A stretch of DNA of 5,311 nt from positions 1 through 5,311 of the forward strand of contig JAHELX010000467.1 in the NCBI GenBank assembly GCA_024643945.1, written 5' to 3'. Source of the DNA: Anaerolineales bacterium (lineage in GTDB: Bacteria; Chloroflexota; Anaerolineae; 4572-78; NAK82). This document shows, in pieces, positions 1 through 5,245 of this stretch; within the stretch, counting starts at the first letter, position 1, and every line of letters begins with the position of its first letter. The notes under the pieces were generated by a model that was not told the DNA's origin, searched no databases, and was given only the letters and a program-made list of their open reading frames with translations. Position numbers and translations under genes: made by a program.

Positions 1-766
1 CCCGAACCACGACCCTGCTACCTCTGCTCTCTTCTACCACACCATGCAAAAAGTTCGTTTGCCCGATAAAGAAGGCCACGAACTCCGAGGCCGGAGACTT
101 GTAGATCTCGAGTGGCGTGCCCACTTGCTCGATCCGGCCCTGGTTCATCACCGCGATGTAATCAGAAAGAGACAGGGCCTCCTCCTGATCGTGGGTGACG
201 TAGAGCATGGTAATGCCCACCCTGCGTTGCAGGTCCTTGATCTCTGAACGCATCCGAACTCGGAGCTTGGCGTCCAGATTAGACAGAGGCTCGTCCAGCA
301 GAAGGATGCTGGGCTCGACAGCCAGAGAGCGAGCCAGGGCCACCCGCTGTCGCTGGCCGCCACTCAACTGGCGCGGATAGCGGTCTCCGAACTCTTCCAG
401 ATTCACCAGGTGCAGCACCTCTCGCGCTTTCAGGCGGATCTGATCTTTCGGCAATTTGCGTACTCTCAAACCGAAGGCGATGTTGCCGTAAACTGTCTTG
501 TGCGGCCAAAGGGCGTAGTTTTGGAAGACCATAGAAGTGGGACGTCGTTCAGGCGGCATTGTGTTGATCACCTGTCCATCCAGCACGATCTCACCTTCGT
601 CCGGTTGCTCGAATCCGGCGACCATACGCAGGGTGGTGCTCTTTCCACAGCCTGACGGCCCCAGCAAGGTCAGGATTTTGCCATCCGGCACCTCCAGGTC
701 AATGTGATCTACCGCCACCACCTCACCAAAGCGTTTTGCAACGCCCCGCAAGACAATCTTAGCCAT
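1..766 (-). CDS. ABC importer ATP-binding subunit (MalK/PotA/FbpC type), 3' end cut by window edge
   Basis: This cytoplasmic ATPase powers the importer encoded just upstream. I translated 255 codons with no stop before the window edge. The visible motifs are Walker A GPSGCGKST (residues 36-44), a Q-loop glutamine at 82 in VFQNYALWPH, the signature LSGGQ (134-138), Walker B ILLLDE (154-159), D-loop SNLD (162-165) and the switch histidine H192. All catalytic residues are intact. After about residue 235 (FFIGQTNFLHGVV) a C-terminal TOBE-type domain begins, as in MalK, PotA and FbpC. Family members are usually about 340-370 residues, so roughly 90-110 are missing. The ATG follows the upstream permease stop by 7 bp, and its ribosome site lies inside that permease gene, so the two are almost certainly cotranscribed. 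The family call is firm; the substrate class (polyamine, iron, phosphonate or sugar) cannot be settled from the ATPase. Confidence 0.95.
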   Translation of the reverse strand, partial: MAKIVLRGVAKRFGEVVAVDHIDLEVPDGKILTLLGPSGCGKSTTLRMVAGFEQPDEGEIVLDGQVINTMPPERRPTSMVFQNYALWPHKTVYGNIAFGLRVRKLPKDQIRLKAREVLHLVNLEEFGDRYPRQLSGGQRQRVALARSLAVEPSILLLDEPLSNLDAKLRVRMRSEIKDLQRRVGITMLYVTHDQEEALSLSDYIAVMNQGRIEQVGTPLEIYKSPASEFVAFFIGQTNFLHGVVEESRGSRVVVR

Positions 767-773
767 GGTATAT

Positions 774-1586
774 CTAGCCTCCTCCCAGGCCGGCACTGAT
801 ATCGCTGAGCCGCAGGAATTTGACGACAATAAACAGGTAAACGACCGAGGGTATCAGCAGAATCACCGCCGAAGCTGAAGCAGGTTCGATGTATCCCTGC
901 TGCAGGGTGCTGTAGAGTCGCAGAGGCAGCGTCGTGTACCTGGCACCACTGATCAAAAAGGTGATCGTAAACTCGTCCATCGAGTAGAGGAAGACCAGGA
1001 TAGATCCGGCCAGAACCCCGGACAGAGCCATTGGCGATAGGATCTCGAAGAAGGTACGCCAGAATCCCGCTCCCAGATCTTGAGCCGCTTCTTCCAGACT
1101 CCGGTCTATGCCCTCGAAAGTCGCTGAGCACGTCCACACCATAAAGGGCAGGCTGCCCACCAGGTGCGCCAGGAGAATCCCATAGAAGGTGTCATATAAT
1201 TGCCAGCGGATGAACAGGGAGGCTGTACCCACGCCGATCACAATCACCGGCACCGCTGTCTTGGCCAGGAACAACATCTCCAACAGCGTACGCCCGCGGA
1301 ACTTGTAACGGGCCAGGATGTAGCCGGCCGGCACACCCAGCATGATCGCCGCCAGGGTAGTCAGAACAGCCAGTTTGATGCTCAAGATGAGGGAATCCAG
1401 TCCCTGCTCATAGTGAAAGAGATAAGAGTACCACTCCTGCGTCAGGCGTGAGGGTATCAAATCCGGGTAGTTCCACTGGCCGCTAAACGAATACAGCAGC
1501 AGAATGGTCATTGGAACCAGGACGAAGCCAGCTATGACGCCAACTAGCGTGGTGTAGAACAGCCGGTCAGCCAACGATTGCTTCAC
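774..1586 (-). CDS. ABC transporter permease, second subunit (PotC/FbpB-like)
   Basis: This 270-residue inner-membrane protein forms half of the translocation channel. Hydrophobic segments lie near residues 12-33, 65-92, 102-126, 134-153, 188-210 and 238-257, matching the six-helix binding-protein-dependent permease fold. The cytoplasmic coupling loop carries the EAA motif: E166-A167-A168, G172, then I182 and P185 (EEAAQDLGAGFWRTFFEILSP). This is the contact site for the ATPase. The start is GTG at 1586, supported by AGGAGGA 6 nt upstream. The first 20 bp overlap the end of the preceding permease in another frame, which suggests translational coupling. Size and order (permease, permease, ATPase) fit the PotB-PotC-PotA and PhnU-PhnV type. 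The role is confident; the substrate is unknown. Confidence 0.95.
   Translation of the reverse strand: MKQSLADRLFYTTLVGVIAGFVLVPMTILLLYSFSGQWNYPDLIPSRLTQEWYSYLFHYEQGLDSLILSIKLAVLTTLAAIMLGVPAGYILARYKFRGRTLLEMLFLAKTAVPVIVIGVGTASLFIRWQLYDTFYGILLAHLVGSLPFMVWTCSATFEGIDRSLEEAAQDLGAGFWRTFFEILSPMALSGVLAGSILVFLYSMDEFTITFLISGARYTTLPLRLYSTLQQGYIEPASASAVILLIPSVVYLFIVVKFLRLSDISAGLGGG
778..786 (-). promoter_or_regulatory. Ribosome-binding site of the ATPase gene, inside the permease 3' end
   Basis: The minus strand reads GGGAGGAGG, 11 nt before the ATG at 766. It lies within the last codons of the upstream permease, so the Gly-Gly-Gly tail of that protein is probably a by-product of encoding this site. 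Confidence 0.8.
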
Positions 1587-2427
1587 GATATATCCTCCTG
1601 ACCGCCCCGGTGATGATCCCCAGCAGCAACAGCGTGATCAACGTCAGGATAATCCCCAGCGCGCTCCCGTACTCCCAGTGTCGCAGGCCGAACGTCTCGA
1701 AGAAGATGTCGAGAGGAATCGTGGTTATCTTGGTGCCGGTGTAAATAACCAGGGTGATCGAAAATTGAGCGGCAGCCATAATGAAGACCAGCACAAACCC
1801 TGATAGCAGCCCCGGCATGAGGAGGGGGATGACGATTTCGCGCAGGCGCCGCCATAGGCCGGCTCCCAAGTCACGAGCGGCCTCCTCGATCGCCGGGTCC
1901 AGACTCTCCAGGGCAGAGGAAACTGTCAGGGTGGTGATCGGGAAGAATTTCCAGACCAGCGCGATCAGCAGGCCTTTCCAATCGTTGACCAGCATGGGGG
2001 CCTGGGGGAGCAGCCCTAGCCTGTCAACCAACAGGGCGAAAACGGGACCACTCCTGGCCAGGGTGAGCCACAGGGCATAACCGGCGATGATGTGGGGTAC
2101 AACCAGCGGAAAGAGGATGAATAGATTGACCAGGGTTTTGCCGCGAAATGGCCGCCGCAGGAGAAAGGCGATCGGCAGCGAGACGATCAGGCAGATGATG
2201 GCGGTTGCAATCCCAATCGCCAGCGTGAACAGCAGATCTTGGATATAACTGGAACCCAGGAAGCGCGTGTACCAGTGCAAGCTGTATCCTTGCTCGGGGC
2301 TTTGAACGCTCAGCAGCAAACTGCGGGCCATCGGCCCCACGAACAGGAGTACAAACAGCAGCACAGCCGGGAGTATCAGCAGATAGGGGCGCAGCCTACG
2401 CCAGACAATTTGCTCAAAGTCAGCCAT
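1567..2427 (-). CDS. ABC transporter permease, first subunit (PotB/FbpB-like)
   Basis: This 286-residue inner-membrane permease pairs with the downstream permease to form the channel. Hydrophobic segments lie near residues 13-35, 64-90, 97-124, 152-172, 204-228 and 254-276. The EAA loop is E182-A183-A184, G188, I198 and P201 (EEAARDLGAGLWRRLREIVIP), nearly the same as that of its partner, as expected for two subunits docking on one ATPase dimer. The reading frame is open much further upstream, to 2865. That extension is low-complexity Ser/Arg/Pro-rich sequence antiparallel to the binding-protein gene frame, so I reject it. The ATG at 2427 has AAGGA 7 nt upstream and gives the usual short cytoplasmic N-terminus (MADFEQIVWRRLRPYL) before the first helix. 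The role is confident and the substrate unknown. Confidence 0.95.
   Translation of the reverse strand: MADFEQIVWRRLRPYLLILPAVLLFVLLFVGPMARSLLLSVQSPEQGYSLHWYTRFLGSSYIQDLLFTLAIGIATAIICLIVSLPIAFLLRRPFRGKTLVNLFILFPLVVPHIIAGYALWLTLARSGPVFALLVDRLGLLPQAPMLVNDWKGLLIALVWKFFPITTLTVSSALESLDPAIEEAARDLGAGLWRRLREIVIPLLMPGLLSGFVLVFIMAAAQFSITLVIYTGTKITTIPLDIFFETFGLRHWEYGSALGIILTLITLLLLGIITGAVRRIYREAIVG
1593..1599 (-). promoter_or_regulatory. Ribosome-binding site fixing the GTG start of the second permease
   Basis: AGGAGGA on the minus strand lies 6 nt before the GTG at 1586, within the preceding permease gene. It supports a GTG start and the 20-bp gene overlap. Confidence 0.8.
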
Positions 2428-2434
2428 GGCAAAA

Positions 2435-2439
2435 TCCTT
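2435..2439 (-). promoter_or_regulatory. Ribosome-binding site of the first permease
   Basis: AAGGA on the minus strand, 7 nt before the ATG at 2427. It selects this start over upstream in-frame codons in the long open frame and sits 8 nt after the intercistronic hairpin. Confidence 0.75.
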
Positions 2440-2447
2440 GAGATGAC

Positions 2448-2489
2448 CAGGCCATTCGCACCCGTGCCGGGTACGAGGCGAATGGCCTG
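2448..2489 (-). promoter_or_regulatory. Intercistronic hairpin between binding-protein and permease genes
   Basis: A perfect 12-bp inverted repeat (CAGGCCATTCGC at 2448-2459, its complement at 2478-2489) encloses 18 nt. These can add an inner 5-bp stem (2460-2464 with 2468-2472) and a 3-nt loop. In the transcript it begins 8 nt after the binding-protein stop codon and ends 8 nt before the permease ribosome site, so it fills the gap. No U-tract follows, so it is probably not an intrinsic terminator. In ABC importer operons, hairpins here often protect the upstream mRNA and help keep binding protein in excess over permease. That role is inferred here. Confidence 0.75.
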
Positions 2490-2497
2490 ACCAGAGA

Positions 2498-3778
2498 CTA
2501 TCGCCCCAGGACCTTCTCGCTCCAACCCTCGGCCATCGCCTTGATGGCGTCGACGTTTTCACGGCTGTTGAAGGCAGGGAACGTGTGGTCGACAATGTAC
2601 TCGTACTTGAATCCGAAGGCATCTTGCGGAATCGCGTCCCAGGTCGCTTGCCCCATGTGGGCCGGAATCTGGTGCATGACCTGGCCCAGACTGGACTGCA
2701 TCTCGGGCGAGAGCGCGTAATCGACGAACAGCAGCGCAGCCACGGGGTGGCGCGCGTCGGTCGGGATGGCGAAGGGGGTGTTGCGGATTGGCATTCCCGA
2801 CTCCAGCAGATAGTTCTGCATGAAGGGCATGTCCAGGGTATCTTTGGCGAAGATACCCCAGTCATTCCAGAACACCATCAGATAGATCTCACCTTTGCGC
2901 ATCAACTCCAGCGCCTGCTCGCCGGTGTTGGGTTGGGGATAGACGTTCTCTTGCATGTCCTTCAGGTAGGTCCAGGCCTCATCCCATGTGCTGGGGTCGT
3001 TCTCATCCCCAAAATAGTGCATGGTGGTCAACAGGAACATGGTACCCGAGCCGACTCCTGAGGAACTTCTGGGGTCCTCGTAGGTAAACCGCTGTGGGTT
3101 CTCTTTGACCCACGCTCCCAATTCCTCCAGCGTCTGCGGCGGGTTGGGCAGCTTTTCGCTGTTGTAGAACATGGAGACGGTTGGCTGGTAGAAAGGAATG
3201 GCGTAGCTAGTGCCATCCAGGGTAAAAGTAGCCAGGCCTGGCTGGTTTACGTCAGCCAGATTGGCAGCCAAAGGCGCGTAGTCCGGGAGAATGGGCAGAA
3301 ACCATCCCTGCTCGATGGCGTCCAGCGTCTGGAAGTCCGGCGCCACGCGGACGACGTCGATGTCAAACTGGCCCGGCTTGCCACCCCCTTCCTGGAACGC
3401 CTGAAGCTTTTGCCAGAAGGCGGCATCTCCACCCCCGGTTGAGAGCAGGGCAATTTGCAGGTCCACCCCATAAGTGTCTTTGATGTAGGTCGCGAAGCTG
3501 GGGACAAGCGTGTCGTTGAGCCACGTTTTGAAGTTGGCGCCGGTGGGGTAGTAGATCAGAAGCTGCCCTTCTTTGTTCAGTTGCTCCGCGATCCACTCCT
3601 TACTGTACTCATCCTGTCGGGGCGGAGGGCCTGCTTGTTCCGCTTCCTGCGCGACTTCCTGGGTAACCACAACGGTCTCGATCACCGTTTCGGGTGTGGC
3701 TGGAGAGCCGCAGGCCACCACCAGGCTGCCGATCATGGCCATCACCCATAGCAATGATAGGAGCTTCCTCGTCTTCAT
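2498..3778 (-). CDS. Extracellular solute-binding lipoprotein of the ABC importer
   Basis: This 426-residue lipoprotein captures the substrate outside the membrane and delivers it to the permeases. The N-terminus has a signal peptide (MKTRK, then a hydrophobic core 6-22) and lipobox V20-V21-A22-C23. C23 would be lipidated, leaving about 404 mature residues. A flexible linker rich in Thr/Val/Glu follows (about 30-50). The rest has the composition and length of a periplasmic-binding-protein fold, with LLIYYPTGANFKTWL (73-87), a Gly-rich STGGGDAAF (113-121), a mid-domain YAIPFYQPTVSMFYNSEKLP (192-211) typical of this superfamily, and ENPQRFTYEDP (226-236), which from memory resembles YnjB-type proteins. 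The ATG at 3778 has AAGGAGG 11 nt upstream. The frame stays open to 3979, but that extension would bury the signal peptide. Substrate unknown; candidates include polyamines, phosphonates, thiamine-like compounds, iron and sugars. Confidence 0.92.
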   Translation of the reverse strand: MKTRKLLSLLWVMAMIGSLVVACGSPATPETVIETVVVTQEVAQEAEQAGPPPRQDEYSKEWIAEQLNKEGQLLIYYPTGANFKTWLNDTLVPSFATYIKDTYGVDLQIALLSTGGGDAAFWQKLQAFQEGGGKPGQFDIDVVRVAPDFQTLDAIEQGWFLPILPDYAPLAANLADVNQPGLATFTLDGTSYAIPFYQPTVSMFYNSEKLPNPPQTLEELGAWVKENPQRFTYEDPRSSSGVGSGTMFLLTTMHYFGDENDPSTWDEAWTYLKDMQENVYPQPNTGEQALELMRKGEIYLMVFWNDWGIFAKDTLDMPFMQNYLLESGMPIRNTPFAIPTDARHPVAALLFVDYALSPEMQSSLGQVMHQIPAHMGQATWDAIPQDAFGFKYEYIVDHTFPAFNSRENVDAIKAMAEGWSEKVLGR

Positions 3779-3978
3779 TTCGTTTACTTCCTCCTTGATG
3801 ATAAGCGCATTTCGAGCGGGACGTCGAGCCGCCTCCCACGTCCCTTCCAAAGGTTCTGAGAATGTGATGCTGCCACCTCCTTTCCTGATCTCATTGGGAG
3901 AGTGCCTGTCTCCCCGCGCTTGTTCAATGACTACAGTTCCCAATCTCTGAGCTAGAAATAGAACTTTCCAATGGAGCA
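3779..3978 (-). other. 200-nt leader between repressor and binding-protein genes
   Basis: No gene is evident. The frame of the binding protein remains open through the whole stretch, but its translation shows no recognisable features. I found no convincing -35/-10 pair on the minus strand: TTGGAA and TTGAAC boxes exist but lack a -10 at the right spacing. Nor is there a clear terminator after the repressor gene. The importer genes may therefore be read through from the repressor promoter, or have a weak or alternative-sigma promoter here. An orphan strong Shine-Dalgarno sequence sits at 3873-3883. Confidence 0.5.
3790..3796 (-). promoter_or_regulatory. Ribosome-binding site of the solute-binding lipoprotein
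   Basis: AAGGAGG on the minus strand, 11 nt before the ATG at 3778. It decides for the signal-peptide start against the longer open frame reaching 3979. Confidence 0.8.
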
Positions 3979-4761
3979 CTAGGCTTTGACGATCCGCACC
4001 CCTTTCTCTTCCAGGGCTACGACATATTCCTCCGAGACCGCCATGTCGGTGACGATGAAGTCAATGTCGCTGATGGGCGCAATGACTGCCAGCGATCTTC
4101 GACCGAATTTCGTATGATCTGCCACCACAATCACCGTCTCCGCTGCCTCGATAATCGCACGCTGGACGCGCGCCTCCAGGACATTCGGGGTGCTGATCAG
4201 TCCCCGTTCTACGTCGATCGCATTGACGCCGATGATGGCCTTATCAGCGTTGAACTGTTTTGCCATGTCCACAGTAAAAGGCCCCACCATGGCCAGGTTG
4301 ATCTCTCGGAATTGTCCGCCGAGGAAGAAGATCTCAACGCTCGGGACGCCTGTGAACGTGGCGCAGACGTTGAGAGCATTGGTCACCACCGTCAGGTCGT
4401 TCCGATCGATCAGGTTTCTGGCTACCTGCAGGGTGGTTGTGCCGGCGTCGATGAAAATCGTCTCCCCATCTTTGACCATGTCGGCTGCAACCCGACCGAT
4501 CCTGGCCTTCTCCTGGACGCGTTTCGTCTCTCGATCAGTAAAAGGGGCGTCATATTTCAAGTATTCGGGGGGAAGGGCCCCACCATGGGTGCGTCGCAAG
4601 AGATTTCTCCCTTCTAGTTCGGCAAGGTCCCGGCGGATCGTGGCCCCGGAAACACCCAGCGTCTCTATCAGGGACTTGACATCCAGTCGCCCCTGCTGGC
4701 GGAGCAGTTCCAACATTCTGGCCTGTCGTTCTTCCGCGTATTGAGTTTCTTCTTGGCTCAT
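3979..4761 (-). CDS. DeoR/GlpR-family transcriptional repressor
   Basis: A 260-residue cytoplasmic regulator with the standard length and layout of the family. The N-terminal winged helix-turn-helix spans about residues 10-65: ERQARMLELL, then VKSLIETLGVSGATIRRDL and ELEGRNLLRRTHGGA, the family hallmark. The C-terminal DeoRC sensor domain (about 80-240) carries IDAGTTT (104-110), VVTNAL (125-130), LGGQFRE (147-153), a conserved NVLEARVQRAI stretch (193-203) and VVADHTKFGR (212-221). These are the residues that bind phosphorylated sugars or related metabolites. I chose the ATG at 4761 with GGGAG 8 nt upstream. A GTG at 4776 with AAGGA 10 nt upstream would add five residues and cannot be excluded. 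Its position at the head of the importer cluster, in the same orientation, suggests that it controls itself and the transporter, with a phosphorylated derivative of the substrate as possible inducer. Confidence 0.95.
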   Translation of the reverse strand: MSQEETQYAEERQARMLELLRQQGRLDVKSLIETLGVSGATIRRDLAELEGRNLLRRTHGGALPPEYLKYDAPFTDRETKRVQEKARIGRVAADMVKDGETIFIDAGTTTLQVARNLIDRNDLTVVTNALNVCATFTGVPSVEIFFLGGQFREINLAMVGPFTVDMAKQFNADKAIIGVNAIDVERGLISTPNVLEARVQRAIIEAAETVIVVADHTKFGRRSLAVIAPISDIDFIVTDMAVSEEYVVALEEKGVRIVKA

Positions 4762-4769
4762 AGTTGCAA

Positions 4770-4774
4770 CTCCC
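4770..4774 (-). promoter_or_regulatory. Ribosome-binding site supporting the ATG start of the repressor
   Basis: GGGAG on the minus strand, 8 nt before the ATG at 4761. It overlaps the competing GTG start at 4776, which has its own AAGGA at 4787-4791. The spacer contains a perfect palindrome, AGTTGCAACT (4762-4771). Confidence 0.6.
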
Positions 4775-4789
4775 ACAACTTCGCAATCC

Positions 4790-4800
4790 TTAACTGTTAA
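4790..4800. repeat. Short perfect palindrome upstream of the repressor gene
   Basis: TTAACTGTTAA is an 11-bp palindrome with a central T. In the transcript it lies in the leader and overlaps the AAGGA that would serve the alternative GTG start. It could be a secondary operator or chance in AT-rich DNA. Confidence 0.3.
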
Positions 4801-4816
4801 TTTCGATTGAATTTGT

Positions 4817-4852
4817 GATTATATTTGATCATTATAGATTATTTATGATTAT
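4817..4852 (-). repeat. Four 10-bp-phased GAT(T/C)AT repeats, probable operator of the DeoR-family repressor
   Basis: On the plus strand GATTAT (4817), GATCAT (4827), GATTAT (4837) and GATTAT (4847) start exactly 10 bp apart; on the minus strand the unit reads ATAATC or ATGATC. The last copy lies within the -10 box and the others cover roughly +1 to +25 of the repressor transcript, an ideal site for blocking transcription. Several DeoR-family proteins bind tandem direct repeats about one helical turn apart (for example IolR of Bacillus subtilis), so autoregulation fits. The repeat is seen directly; binding is inferred. Confidence 0.65.
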
Positions 4853-4876
4853 ACCTTATTTCCCCTCTGGTGTCAA
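4848..4876 (-). promoter_or_regulatory. Consensus sigma-70-type promoter of the repressor gene
   Basis: On the minus strand a perfect TTGACA (4876-4871) is followed after exactly 17 bp by a perfect TATAAT (4853-4848). Transcription should start near 4841, giving a leader of about 80 nt before the ATG at 4761. Such a strong promoter implies tight repression, consistent with the repeat array that overlaps its -10 box and start region. With no clear promoter seen before the binding-protein gene, this may drive the whole cluster. Confidence 0.85.
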
Positions 4877-4903
4877 GTGCGAACTTCCGAGATAGCTCAC
4901 TAA

Positions 4904-5000
4904 GGACTCGTAAAAATATAAGTTCCCGCATCATCGCATGTCATTCCCTGGACGGACAGTCCAGGGAATGATATGCGGGAGATAATTCTTTTACGAACCC
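4904..5000. mobile_element. MITE-like 97-bp imperfect palindromic element
   Basis: The two ends are inverted repeats, with GGACTCGTAAAA at 4904-4915 and the complement of GGGTTCGTAAAA at 4989-5000 (10 of 12 match). The centre forms a 19-bp stem (4935-4953 with 4959-4977, one G-T wobble) around a 5-nt loop. The left arm carries an extra 8 bp, visible as a doubled CGCAT. TAA (or TAAG) flanks both sides at 4901 and 5001 and could be a target-site duplication, although the flanks are also nearly symmetric. No ORF of note is inside. It may be a miniature inverted-repeat transposable element moved by a transposase elsewhere, or a bidirectional transcription barrier between the divergent genes. I do not recognise the family. 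Confidence 0.6.
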
Positions 5001-5006
5001 TAAGTG

Positions 5007-5121
5007 CGTGGTAATCGGACGAATTGCTTGAAGAGCGCTTGGCAGAGGTGTCATAACTCAACCGACACTTAAAGTGGCCGCGAACAGGGGCGACTGGCTT
5101 CGAAGTGACTTCTTGAACCAT
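5007..5121. other. Intergenic stretch with several short dyads, no gene seen
   Basis: No credible gene. Small dyads are GTGTC/GACAC (5048-5052 with 5064-5068), CACTTAAAGTG (5066-5076) and GAAGTGACTTC (5102-5112). The last two share an AAGT/ACTT half-site. They lie upstream of the rightward promoter and could be regulator sites, but each is short enough to be chance. Confidence 0.35.
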
Positions 5122-5149
5122 ACTGAGAGGCCTGGTTTGGCTCCTCAGT
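5122..5149. promoter_or_regulatory. Inverted repeat just upstream of the rightward promoter
   Basis: ACTGAG (5122-5127) pairs with CTCAGT (5144-5149), and the stem continues inward with GGCC/GGCT-type pairing (5129-5132 with 5139-5142). There is one mismatch, one wobble and a 6-nt loop. It ends 9 bp before the -35 box at 5159, a position suited to an activator or repressor of the plus-strand gene. No T-tract follows, so a terminator is less likely. Confidence 0.45.
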
Positions 5150-5158
5150 GATCCCAGT

Positions 5159-5187
5159 TTCACAAATTAACCTGACGATTATATAAT
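5159..5187 (+). promoter_or_regulatory. Sigma-70-type promoter of the plus-strand gene
   Basis: TTCACA (5159-5164, five of six consensus bases) is separated by 17 bp from a perfect TATAAT (5182-5187). Transcription would begin near 5194, leaving a leader of about 50 nt. One GATTAT hexamer (5177-5182) overlaps the -10 box, matching the unit of the array at the repressor promoter, though here it is single. Confidence 0.75.
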
Positions 5188-5191
5188 AGAG

Positions 5192-5219
5192 CCAGCCGGC
5201 GTACCTCGGCAGCCGCTGG
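5192..5219 (+). promoter_or_regulatory. Possible 5'-leader hairpin of the plus-strand gene
   Basis: CCAGC (5192-5196) pairs with GCTGG (5215-5219) and GGC (5198-5200) with GCC (5212-5214), leaving one bulged C and an 11-nt loop. It would form at the very 5' end of the predicted transcript and ends 12 nt before the ribosome site, so it could stabilise the mRNA. No known riboswitch is recognised. Confidence 0.35.
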
Positions 5220-5245
5220 ACTGAACTGCCAAAGGAGGCCCTGAA

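Noticed and set aside
2428..2865. N-terminal extension of the first permease to 2865
   Set aside because: The extension is Ser/Arg/Pro-rich sequence inside the binding-protein gene in another frame; the ATG at 2427 has its own ribosome site and gives a normal permease N-terminus.
2585..3061. 158-codon plus-strand open frame opposite the binding-protein gene
   Set aside because: Its translation shows no recognisable features and it lies antisense to a well-supported gene; typical shadow frame of GC-rich coding DNA.
3905..3978. Terminator or promoter just after the repressor gene
   Set aside because: Only weak dyads (AGTTC/GAACT with a 23-nt loop) and no T-tract; TTGGAA and TTGAAC lack matching -10 boxes.
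3779..3979. N-terminal extension of the binding protein to a GTG at 3979
   Set aside because: It would place 67 residues before an evident signal peptide and lipobox; AAGGAGG at 3790-3796 marks the real start.
4114..4744. Two long plus-strand frames (4114-4617 and 4190-4744) opposite the repressor gene
   Set aside because: Both are antisense shadows of a gene with clear DeoR-family motifs throughout.
4935..4992. Intrinsic terminator formed by the central stem of the palindromic element
   Set aside because: The T-rich stretch (TTCTTTT) begins about 9 nt after the stem and is interrupted, and no plus-strand gene lies upstream; the element reading fits better.
4900..5163. 87-codon minus-strand open frame in the intergenic region
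   Set aside because: It runs through the palindromic element and the divergent promoter, has no recognisable domain and no good ribosome site; probably chance.
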